A DNA stretch of 64,000 bases, from positions 62,001 through 126,000 of the forward strand of contig JACKDR010000023.1 of NCBI GenBank assembly GCA_020633495.1, in the 5' to 3' direction. The translations under genes were made by a program, and so were the position numbers. Origin of the DNA: Kofleriaceae bacterium (GTDB lineage: Bacteria > Myxococcota_A > Polyangia > Haliangiales > Haliangiaceae). The first letter of the stretch is position 1. Every line of letters begins with the position of its first letter. A model generated the notes under the pieces. That model saw only the letters and a program-made list of their open reading frames with translations, was not told the DNA's origin and ran no database searches. Below are positions 19,870 to 26,518 of the stretch, one piece after another.

Positions 19870-20445
19870 GTGAGCGAATTCCTGGACGAACGCCGCCAAG
19901 CCCTCGAAGACGAGTTCTTCCACAAGGAAAACGAGAAGAAGCTCGCCAAGCTCAAGGAGCACCTGTCCGAGCAAGAGACCAAGGAGGAGCTCCAGAAGGC
20001 CTCCGGCATGACCGACGACGCGGTCCTCGACAAGCTGGTTCACCTGGGGCTGCGAGGCCCCACCGTGGCGGCGCTGTCGCTGGTCCCGCTGATCGCGGTG
20101 GCCTGGGCCGACGGCGAGCTGCAGGACAACGAGCGCGAGTCGATCATGCAGGCCGCCAACGCCAAGGGCATGGGCCCGGGCACCCCCGGCCACGAGATCC
20201 TCACCAGCTGGCTGGTCCGCAAGCCCGACGACACGCTGTTCGAGGCGTGGCAGGGCTACATCCAGGCGCTGATGAGCCAGCTCAACGACGAGCAGGTCAA
20301 GCTGCTCAAGAGCCAGATCGTCAACTTCGCGCGCGTCATCGCCGAGTCGGCGGGCGGCTTCCTCGGTTTCGGCAAGGTCGCCGGGTCCGAGGAGAAGGTG
20401 CTCGAGCGGGTCGCCGCCACCTTCGACGCCAAGGCCGCCAAGTAG
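19870..20445 (+). CDS. TerB-like helical protein
   Basis: 191 residues with a GTG start preceded by AAGGAGA at 5 nt. The N-terminal 45 residues are a highly charged helix, probably coiled coil. The centre (about 60-100) has V-A-W-A-D-G-E-L-Q-D-N-E-R-E-S-I-M, matching the A-D-G-x-x-x-x-x-E motif of TerB/DjlA-like acidic helical domains that bind metal. The rest is helical. TerB-like proteins are linked to tellurite or envelope stress, but no other ter genes are nearby, so only the fold is suggested. The aldo/keto reductase GTG lies 2 nt after its stop, indicating translational coupling. Confidence 0.7.
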   Translation: MSEFLDERRQALEDEFFHKENEKKLAKLKEHLSEQETKEELQKASGMTDDAVLDKLVHLGLRGPTVAALSLVPLIAVAWADGELQDNERESIMQAANAKGMGPGTPGHEILTSWLVRKPDDTLFEAWQGYIQALMSQLNDEQVKLLKSQIVNFARVIAESAGGFLGFGKVAGSEEKVLERVAATFDAKAAK

Positions 20446-20447
20446 CG

Positions 20448-21440
20448 GTGGACTACCGGCTACTGGGCGCGACCGGCGTCAAGGTCTCGCACCTGGCGCT
20501 CGGCTGCATGTCGTTCGGCGGCGACGCCGACGAGGCGACGAGCGCGGCGCTGTTCGGCCGCGCCCGCGACGCCGGCGTCAACCTGTTCGACACCGCCGAC
20601 GTCTACAACGGCGGCCGGTCCGAGGAGATCCTCGGCCGGCTGATCGCGGGCTGCCGCGACGAGGTCGTCGTGGCGTCGAAGGCGTACTTCCCGACCGGCG
20701 CCGACGTCAACGCGCGCGGCACGTCGCGCTACCACCTGGTGCGCGCGGTCGAGGGCAGCCTGCGCCGGCTCGGCACCGACCGCATCGATCTGTTCTACCT
20801 GCACCGCTTCGACGACGTCACCGACGTCGGCGAGTCGCTGCGCGCGCTCGACGATCTGGTCCGCGCCGGCAAGATCCTGTACCCGGCGTGCAGCAACTTC
20901 GCGGCGTGGCAGGTGGCGCAGGCGCTGGGCGTCGCGGCGCGCGATCGGCTGGCGCCGCTGGTCGCGGTGCAGCCCATGTACAACCTGGTCAAGCGCCAGG
21001 CCGAGGTCGAGCTCCTGCCGATGGCGCAGGCGCTGCGGGTCGCGGTCATCCCGTACAGCCCGCTGGGCGGCGGCCTCTTGACCGGCAAGTACGGCGTCGA
21101 CCGCCGGCCCGATGCCGGGCGCCTGGTCGGCAACCCGATGTACCAGACCCGCTACGGCGATCCGGCGGTCTACGAGGCCGCCGACCGCATGGTCGCGCTG
21201 GCCGGCGAGCTCGGGGTCGCGCCGGCGACGCTGGCGGTGGCGTGGGTCGCCAGCCACCCCGGCGTGACCTCGGTGCTGCTGGGCGCGCGCTCGGTGGCGC
21301 AGCTCGAGCCGTCGCTGGCGGCCGCGACCTGGGCGCTCGACGCGGAGGCCCGGGCCCGGGTGTCGGCGCTGACGCCGGAGCCGCCGCCGGCGACCGATCG
21401 CAACGAAGAGCGCACCGCCAACAACTACGGCACGCGGTAG
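20448..21440 (+). CDS. Aldo/keto reductase
   Basis: 330 residues, an NADPH-dependent (beta/alpha)8 barrel oxidoreductase of carbonyl groups. Catalytic tetrad residues are visible: Asp in N-L-F-D-T-A-D, Tyr in D-V-Y-N-G-G, Lys in V-V-A-S-K-A-Y and His in F-Y-L-H-R. The cofactor-binding end has V-A-W-V-A-S-H-P-G-V-T-S-V-L-L-G-A-R, typical of the AKR12/YajO-like branch. It begins with GTG 2 nt after the TerB-like gene, so it relies on translation from upstream. The substrate is unknown. Confidence 0.9.
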   Translation: MDYRLLGATGVKVSHLALGCMSFGGDADEATSAALFGRARDAGVNLFDTADVYNGGRSEEILGRLIAGCRDEVVVASKAYFPTGADVNARGTSRYHLVRAVEGSLRRLGTDRIDLFYLHRFDDVTDVGESLRALDDLVRAGKILYPACSNFAAWQVAQALGVAARDRLAPLVAVQPMYNLVKRQAEVELLPMAQALRVAVIPYSPLGGGLLTGKYGVDRRPDAGRLVGNPMYQTRYGDPAVYEAADRMVALAGELGVAPATLAVAWVASHPGVTSVLLGARSVAQLEPSLAAATWALDAEARARVSALTPEPPPATDRNEERTANNYGTR

Positions 21441-21465
21441 CGCGGCGGCAGGGGGCCGGCGACGC

Positions 21466-21732
21466 CGCCCTCCGCCTCCGCGGCCGCCTCCGCCCCCGCC
21501 TCCGGCCCCCTGCGGCCGCCTCCGCCTCCGCGGCCGCCTCCGCCTCCGCCTCCGGCCCCGCCTCCGCCTCCGCCTCCGCCTCCGCCGCCGCCTCCGCGGC
21601 CGCCTCCGCGGCCGCCTCCGCCTCCGCCTCCGCCTCCGCCTCCGCCTCCGCCTCCCGCCCCGCCTCCGCCTCCGCCTCCGCCTCCGCCTCCGCCTCCGCC
21701 TCCGCGGCCGCCTCCGCCTCCGCCTCCGCCTC
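21466..21732. repeat. (CCTCCG)n hexanucleotide low-complexity tract
   Basis: About 265 bp made almost entirely of CCTCCG units, broken by GCGGCCGC and CCCCG variants. It begins about 25 nt after the aldo/keto reductase stop. The minus strand is (GGAGGC)n, a sequence able to form G-quadruplex-like structures. It can be read as Ala-Ser or Glu-Ala repeats, but has no start, ribosome site or non-repetitive domain, so I do not call it a gene. Confidence 0.9.
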
Positions 21733-21736
21733 TAGA

Positions 21737-22010
21737 ACTTCGGGGTCGCGGCTTCGCCGCTCACCCTTCGCTCGAGGTGAGTGTCCCGGGCTCGACTCGC
21801 CCGCGGGGCTACGCCAATCGGACTCCGCTCCCAACGAACAGCTGGGCCAAGTCGCGCAGCGAGCGGCTGACCGCGGGTGCTGGCCTGACACCACTCACCC
21901 CGAGCTTGTCGAGGGGGCGAGCACCGGTGCGCCGCCGGGACCGCACCGATCCACCCCCTCGCGACTGCGCCCTCGCGGCTGCGCCGCTCGGGCTCCGCTC
22001 GAGGTGAGCG
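21737..22010. repeat. REP-like palindromic repeat cluster
   Basis: Two forward copies of a roughly 45-48-bp palindrome-rich element (21737-21781 and 21963-22010) and a partial inverted copy near 21893-21920. The core is GCGGCTTCGCCGCTC followed by a CTCGAGGTGAG-type end. The first copy matches 47036-47080 at about 41 of 45 positions; the second matches the complement of 46923-46970 at all but about 3 positions. No coding potential is seen between the copies. Confidence 0.8.
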
Positions 22011-22123
22011 CACGAGGTCGCCCCGAGCGACCTCAGCCGGGTTCGTTGTGCGGCACATCTCCGACGGCCGCTCGGGCTCCGCGGCGTGCGTGCCGGGCTC
22101 CACGTCCCCGCGACTCACGCCGA

Positions 22124-23248
22124 TCACGGTGGGTGGGACGTCACGCCGGCACGGGTGACGCGCGCGTGCGGGGGTCCTCCGCCGGCGAGTTCCGCAGCGG
22201 GCTCGTACGAGCACGAGACTGCGTCACCGCTCACGCCACCTCCCACGCCCGCGCTCTCGTCACCGCGAGGATGTCTGAGCCGGCGGAGGATCCCCACGCG
22301 CGCGGCAGGACCCGGGCCGGCGGCACGCGGTCTCCCGACGGCCCGCGCCACGCCGCTACCCGCCCGCGCCGCGCACGAACGGCTCGAGCGCGCGCGCGAT
22401 CGCGCGATCGCGTCGGCGCGCGCCGCCGGCGCCGGCGGGTTGAACCAGGTGAACGGCGACAGCAGCGCGCGCGGCGTCGCGCCGCGGGCGCCGCCGCCGG
22501 TGCACTCGACCAGCAGCGCCAGCGCGCCGAGCTCGCCGTGCAGCCAGTCGAGCTCCATGCCATGGCCGAAGGCGCCAGGCACCCAGCGCGACGACTGGAC
22601 CACGTCGTAGGGCTCGGGCATGCGCGCGGCGACGGCGTGCGCCGCCGCGGTCAGCGCGGCGTGGCGCTCGGGGCGACGCCAGCGACCGCCCCACGGCGTG
22701 AGGATCTTGTTGCCGAACGAGTGCAACGACACCGCGCGGTCGACGCCCGCGCCGCGCAGCCGCGCCGCCACCGCCGCGGTCTCGGGCTCCGACAGCGGCG
22801 CCGGGCCGCCGTAGTTCCAGCCGGTCGGCAGGCGCCGGCCGACGCGGAAGTCGACCGGGAAGTTGCGGTTGAGATCGACGCCGCGGCCGTCGGCGCCGAG
22901 GTTGCCGCGGCGCCACCGGCGCCGGCCCGCGATCAGATCGGCCTCGACGTCGACGTAGCCGTCGACGTTGATCCAGGGCAGCGCGACGATCCGGCGATCG
23001 CGCGGCGGCGCCGCGACCAGCCGCGCCAGCAGCGCCAGCGCGACCTCGACGCCGATCCACTCGATCGGGTGCAGGCCGGCGAGGATCGCGGTGGCCGGCG
23101 CGTCGGCGGGGCCGACCTCGACGGCGACGACGTCGGCGCCGCGCACGGTGCGGCCGGCCGGCGCGACCCGCGCGCCCTGCCCGGCCAGCTCGGCGAGCGC
23201 CGCGGTCACCGCGGCGGCGCCGCGGTAGCCGGCCGGCACCCCGGTCAC
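22124..23248 (-). CDS. M14 zinc carboxypeptidase-like protein, C-terminus probably frameshifted
   Basis: 374 residues as read. The M14 fold is clear: zinc ligands H-P-I-E-W (HxxE) and the His in S-L-H-S-F-G, substrate-binding D-L-N-R-N-F-P, Y-G-G-P-x-P-L-S-E-P-E-T, and the catalytic Glu in L-L-V-E-C-T-G-G-G. No signal peptide is visible. After residue about 285 the reading becomes Ser/Arg-rich and runs into palindromic repeats. A tandem GCGATCGC duplication (22396-22411) sits at the switch: removing one copy restores a short natural end, A-L-E-P-F-V-R-G-A-G-G, stopping at 22356. GTG start 23248 overlaps the upstream stop as GTGA, so it is the last gene of the tetR operon. Confidence 0.8.
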   Translation of the reverse strand: MTGVPAGYRGAAAVTAALAELAGQGARVAPAGRTVRGADVVAVEVGPADAPATAILAGLHPIEWIGVEVALALLARLVAAPPRDRRIVALPWINVDGYVDVEADLIAGRRRWRRGNLGADGRGVDLNRNFPVDFRVGRRLPTGWNYGGPAPLSEPETAAVAARLRGAGVDRAVSLHSFGNKILTPWGGRWRRPERHAALTAAAHAVAARMPEPYDVVQSSRWVPGAFGHGMELDWLHGELGALALLVECTGGGARGATPRALLSPFTWFNPPAPAARADAIARSRARSSRSCAARAGSGVARAVGRPRAAGPGPAARVGILRRLRHPRGDESAGVGGGVSGDAVSCSYEPAAELAGGGPPHARVTRAGVTSHPP

Positions 23249-24990
23249 GACGCGTCCAGCAGCCCCAGGTGGGCCTCAGGGGCGGCGGCGCCGGGCCCGC
23301 CGCGGATCGCGGCGGTCGGCGCGCGCCCAGGCCTGCAGGTGGGCGGCGTCGGGATCGCGGACGCCGTCGAGCTCGCGCCACAGCCCGGCCGCGGCCTCGG
23401 CGTCGCCGGCGACCAGCGCGGCGCGCGCGCCCCCATCAGCAGCTGGGCGCGCCGGTACGGCAGGGTCTCGCGGACCAGGCCGGCGCGGGCGTGGGCCAGC
23501 GCGCGCACGCCGTCGCCGCGGCGCAGCTGGCTCCAGGTCGCGCCCAGGCGCAGCGACGGATCGTCGGGCGCCGCGGTGATCGCGCGCTCGAGGGCGGCGG
23601 CGATGGCGTCGGGGTCGCGGGTGGTCTGCTCGAGGCGCACCGCCTCGCTGGTCCAGCGGCCGGCGTCGTCGCGCGACACGCCGTCGATCGCCACCGGCTC
23701 GACGGTGATCCCGGCGCCGGCGAGGCCGGCGTCGCCGAGCTCCCAGGCGCCGACCGGGCCGTCCCAGGCCCAGCGCACCCGCACGAACGGCCCCTCCGAC
23801 GCCGGCGCCGGCCCCACCGCCAGCAGCAGCGACGTGGTCTCGGGCTCGACGACGACGCTGTGCACCGTGTACGGCGCGGCCAGGACGCCGCCGAGGTGAC
23901 GACGCACGCCCGGTGCGTCGGCGTCCTCGCGATCGGACAGCATCCGCATCAGCGCGTCGCTGTCGGCGCCGCCGCCGGGGGCCGCGGCCGCGACCAGCTG
24001 GCGCAGCCGGCGCTCGCGGGCGTCGGAGTGCAGGCCCCACGCCGCCGACGACGCGACCTGGCCGTCCTGCATCGCGGGGTGACGGTAGCGGTTGGCGACC
24101 GTGAGGAAGTCGGCGCCCGGCGCCGGCTCGACGACCGCGACCCGACCGGCGTGGATCTCCAGCGACACCGCGCAGCGCTCGCGCGCCGACGACACCGCCA
24201 GGCCCCACGTCACCGACGCCGGCCGCTCGGCGGCGATCGCCGCGGCCTCGGCGAGGGTGGTGGCGCGCCGGCCGATCTCGTGGACCAGATCGATCACCGC
24301 GGCGCCGCCGACGGTGACCTCGCGGTGGAAGCGGGTGTGCGAGGTGACGGTGACGCCGGCCTCGTTGAAGACCGTCACCACCGGGACGTCGCCGCCGCGG
24401 GTCGCGACGAAGCCGTAGCGCAGGCCGTGGTCGGGCGCGCACAGGACCAGCGTCGGCGCCGCGTCCCACACGCCGATGCCCGGGAAGTCGAAGTTGCGGG
24501 CGTGGCGCACGACGCCGCCCGCCGACGCCGCGCCCCACGCCACCACCGTCGAGCACGCCGGCTGCGCCGCCGCCATCGCCAGCGCCCGCGCCCGCGGCGC
24601 GAACGGCCCGACGCCGAGCCGGCCGGCGAGGCCGACGACGCCCTGGAACACGTCCATGACGCCGACGTAGCGGGCGTCGCGCGCGGTCTTGCCGGCGGCC
24701 TCCATGAACGCGATCGAGCGGGCGCGCAGCTCCGGCACGCGATCGCGATCGAGGCGCGCCAGGTACAGCTCCTTGCCGGCGGTGACCGCGGCACGCGCCA
24801 GCCGCGTCGCCACGCCGGGGCCGTTGCCGACCAGCATGCGCTCGGGCATGTCGCGGTAGTGATCGAGCGCGCGGTCGACGCCGCCGGCCTCGGCGATCAG
24901 CGCGCCGTGCTGGCGCCCCATCGTCGGCTGGTCGCCGGCGAGGCGGGCGATCCACAGGGGCAAGGTCTCGGGCTGGGGAGCAGGGGTCAT
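23245..24990 (-). CDS. C45-type autoproteolytic acyltransferase/amidohydrolase
   Basis: 581 residues as read. The centre resembles the peptidase C45/acyl-coenzyme A:6-aminopenicillanate acyltransferase group (Ntn hydrolases). The probable nucleophile is Cys in Q-P-A-C-S-T-V-V-A-W-G, exposed by self-cleavage, followed by R-H-A-R-N-F-D-F-P, a conserved signature. Such enzymes cut or form amide bonds. A helical tail, perhaps one tetratricopeptide repeat, follows. Near 23417-23431 a (GC)n tract seems to carry a 2-nt indel: the alternative frame reads A-A-L-V-A-G-D-A-E-A-A-A-G-L-W-R-E-L, more natural than the Pro-rich tail, and stops at 23276. The start follows GAGGAGG at 5 nt and overlaps the tetR stop (TGATG). 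Confidence 0.78.
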   Translation of the reverse strand: MTPAPQPETLPLWIARLAGDQPTMGRQHGALIAEAGGVDRALDHYRDMPERMLVGNGPGVATRLARAAVTAGKELYLARLDRDRVPELRARSIAFMEAAGKTARDARYVGVMDVFQGVVGLAGRLGVGPFAPRARALAMAAAQPACSTVVAWGAASAGGVVRHARNFDFPGIGVWDAAPTLVLCAPDHGLRYGFVATRGGDVPVVTVFNEAGVTVTSHTRFHREVTVGGAAVIDLVHEIGRRATTLAEAAAIAAERPASVTWGLAVSSARERCAVSLEIHAGRVAVVEPAPGADFLTVANRYRHPAMQDGQVASSAAWGLHSDARERRLRQLVAAAAPGGGADSDALMRMLSDREDADAPGVRRHLGGVLAAPYTVHSVVVEPETTSLLLAVGPAPASEGPFVRVRWAWDGPVGAWELGDAGLAGAGITVEPVAIDGVSRDDAGRWTSEAVRLEQTTRDPDAIAAALERAITAAPDDPSLRLGATWSQLRRGDGVRALAHARAGLVRETLPYRRAQLLMGARAPRWSPATPRPRPGCGASSTASAIPTPPTCRPGRAPTAAIRGGPGAAAPEAHLGLLDAS

Positions 24991-25643
24991 CAGGTCCTCC
25001 TCGGGGTGCGCGCGGCGCCGGCCGCGTCCTTGCGCGCGCGCTTGCGACGGCCGGGCCGGATGGCCAGCGGCTCGAGCAGGCGCGCGATCAGCTCCTCGAT
25101 CACCGGGTGCGGCGCGGCGCGGCGGGTGACCTGCGCGACCAGCGCGCCGTCGAGCGTCGCCATCATCAGGTCGACGATGCGCGCCGGGTCGCACGGCGCG
25201 ACCAGGCCGGCGGCGATGCCGTCGGCCAGCCGCGCGGTCAGGCCGGCGCGCATCGGCGCCGCCAGCTCCTGGCCGCGCGCGATCATCGGCTCGGCGTCGC
25301 CGGGCTGCGCCGACCACAGCTGCAGCAGCAGCACGACCAGCTCGCGCTGCTCGCTGGTGAAGTCGGCGGAGGCGCGCGCGGTCTCGATCAGCGCGTCGAC
25401 CGGGTGCTCGACCGCGGCGGTGCGCCGGACCACGTACTCGACGAAGCGGCGCAGCGTGTCCTCGAGGACCGCCTCGAAGACGGCGCCGAGGTCACGGAAG
25501 TAGAAGTACAGCGTCGGCCGCTTGAGCCCGAGCGCGGCGGCCAGGTCGCTCATCGTGCAGCGGTGGACGCCGCGCGCGCGCAGCACGTCGACCGCCTGGG
25601 CGGCGAGCTCGGCACGACGGGCGAGGTCCAGCTTGCGGGGCAC
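24990..25643 (-). CDS. TetR-family transcriptional regulator
   Basis: 217 residues. The N-terminal helix-turn-helix (about 10-55) is typical: A-A-Q-A-V-D-V-L-R-A-R-G, T-M-S-D-L-A-A-A-L-G-L-K-R-P-T-L-Y-F-Y-F-R-D. The C-terminal ligand domain is all helical. GTG at 25643 was chosen over an upstream in-frame start at 25694, which would extend into the palindromic operator-like region. It overlaps the hydrolase gene by one base, and perfect palindromes lie just upstream, so it probably represses its own operon; the ligand may relate to an amide substrate of the two downstream hydrolases (inference). Confidence 0.88.
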   Translation of the reverse strand: MPRKLDLARRAELAAQAVDVLRARGVHRCTMSDLAAALGLKRPTLYFYFRDLGAVFEAVLEDTLRRFVEYVVRRTAAVEHPVDALIETARASADFTSEQRELVVLLLQLWSAQPGDAEPMIARGQELAAPMRAGLTARLADGIAAGLVAPCDPARIVDLMMATLDGALVAQVTRRAAPHPVIEELIARLLEPLAIRPGRRKRARKDAAGAARTPRRT

Positions 25644-25650
25644 GACGATA

Positions 25651-25693
25651 ACCTGACAGGTCGTCAGGCTACCTGAGACCTGACACGGTGTCA
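25651..25693. promoter_or_regulatory. Operator-like palindromes upstream of the tetR operon
   Basis: Three signals lie within 43 bp of the tetR start: CCTGAC-N5-GTCAGG at 25652-25668, nested ACCTGACAGGT at 25651-25661, and TGACACGGTGTCA at 25681-25693. ACCTGA also recurs directly at 25651, 25671 and 25678. The spacing suits TetR dimers covering the promoter. Confidence 0.7.
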
Positions 25694-25885
25694 ACGTATG
25701 CCCGCACGCGCCCCGCCCGCCGTCGCACCCTCGCGCCCCGCGCGCCTGTCACGCCCGCGCGCGGCGCGACTCGATCCGGGCGGGGAAGCCCTCCCCCTCC
25801 CGCCCCGTACCATCGGGAGCGGCGCGCCACAGCGGTCGCCCCGTCCCACCCTGCCCCGATGCACTTCGTGTAACCTCGCTGCGCC

Positions 25886-26485
25886 GTGGCTCGCCAGACT
25901 GCCAGCACCGATGACGACGCGGTCGCCCTGCGGCCGGAGGACCTGCACGTCGTCGTGCCGCTCACCCACAGCCGCCTGGCCTGCGCCGGCGCCGCCGCCG
26001 CGTTCGTGATCCGCCGGATCGCCTACCGCGCCGGCGCCTACGCCCCCGGCATCCAGGAGTTCCTGTTCAACCAGCTGACCACGCCGCGCGCCGGCCACTC
26101 GGTCGACGCGGTCGCCGAGTGGTTCGCCGGCAACCTGGGCGAGCTGCACGGCATGGGCTACCGGGTGGTCGGGCGCCGCATCTACGGCGAGCGCACCGAG
26201 GAGATCCTGCGCTGGATCGGCGAGGGCAACGGCTTCCGCGGCGCCCTGCTGGCCACCGACTTCCACCAGCTCCACCCCACCGCCGAGGGCGACTGCCAGC
26301 ACGCGGTCGGCGTCGTGGTCGACAAGCTCGAGCCCACCGGCCAGGACGAGCTGGTGATGGCCGACCCGTGGCCGGGCACCCAGAACGGCGCCCGCGATCG
26401 CGACCGGGTGTCGCCGCAGCTCGACGCCGCCCACCGCAGCAACAAGTACGCGACGATCATCTTCTACTGGGCCGGCTACAGCTGA
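25886..26485 (+). CDS. C39-like cysteine-peptidase-fold protein (tentative)
   Basis: 199 residues with no signal peptide. The arrangement of one Cys near the N-terminus (R-L-A-C-A-G-A-A-A-A-F), one His late (C-Q-H-A-V-G-V-V-V-D) and an Asp shortly after (V-M-A-D-P-W-P-G) follows the Cys-His-Asp order of peptidase C39-like domains. The family's usual C-G-P-A motif is degenerate, so activity is uncertain. A bacteriocin-leader peptidase role is not supported, as no ABC transporter is near. GTG is preceded by TAACCT (25871-25876) at 9 nt without a Shine-Dalgarno. It is divergent from the tetR operon. Confidence 0.55.
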   Translation: MARQTASTDDDAVALRPEDLHVVVPLTHSRLACAGAAAAFVIRRIAYRAGAYAPGIQEFLFNQLTTPRAGHSVDAVAEWFAGNLGELHGMGYRVVGRRIYGERTEEILRWIGEGNGFRGALLATDFHQLHPTAEGDCQHAVGVVVDKLEPTGQDELVMADPWPGTQNGARDRDRVSPQLDAAHRSNKYATIIFYWAGYS

Positions 26486-26518
26486 GCCGCGGCGCGCCCG
26501 GCGCGCGCCGCCCCGCCG

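Noticed and set aside
19870..20445. A tellurite-resistance (ter) locus.
   Set aside because: Only one weak TerB-like motif; no terC, terD or terZ homologues are adjacent.
21466..21732. The hexanucleotide tract as an (Ala-Ser)n or (Glu-Ala)n protein gene.
   Set aside because: No start codon with a ribosome site, no signal peptide and no folded flanking domain.
22396..22411. GCGATCGC as a HIP1-like selected genome motif.
   Set aside because: GCGATCGC-like strings are common here simply because GCG, ATC and CGC/GCC codons are favoured; enrichment cannot be judged from this window.
25691..26434. Minus-strand frame opposite the C39-like gene.
   Set aside because: Val/Gly/Ala/Arg-rich shadow covering the operator region and an established reverse-strand gene.
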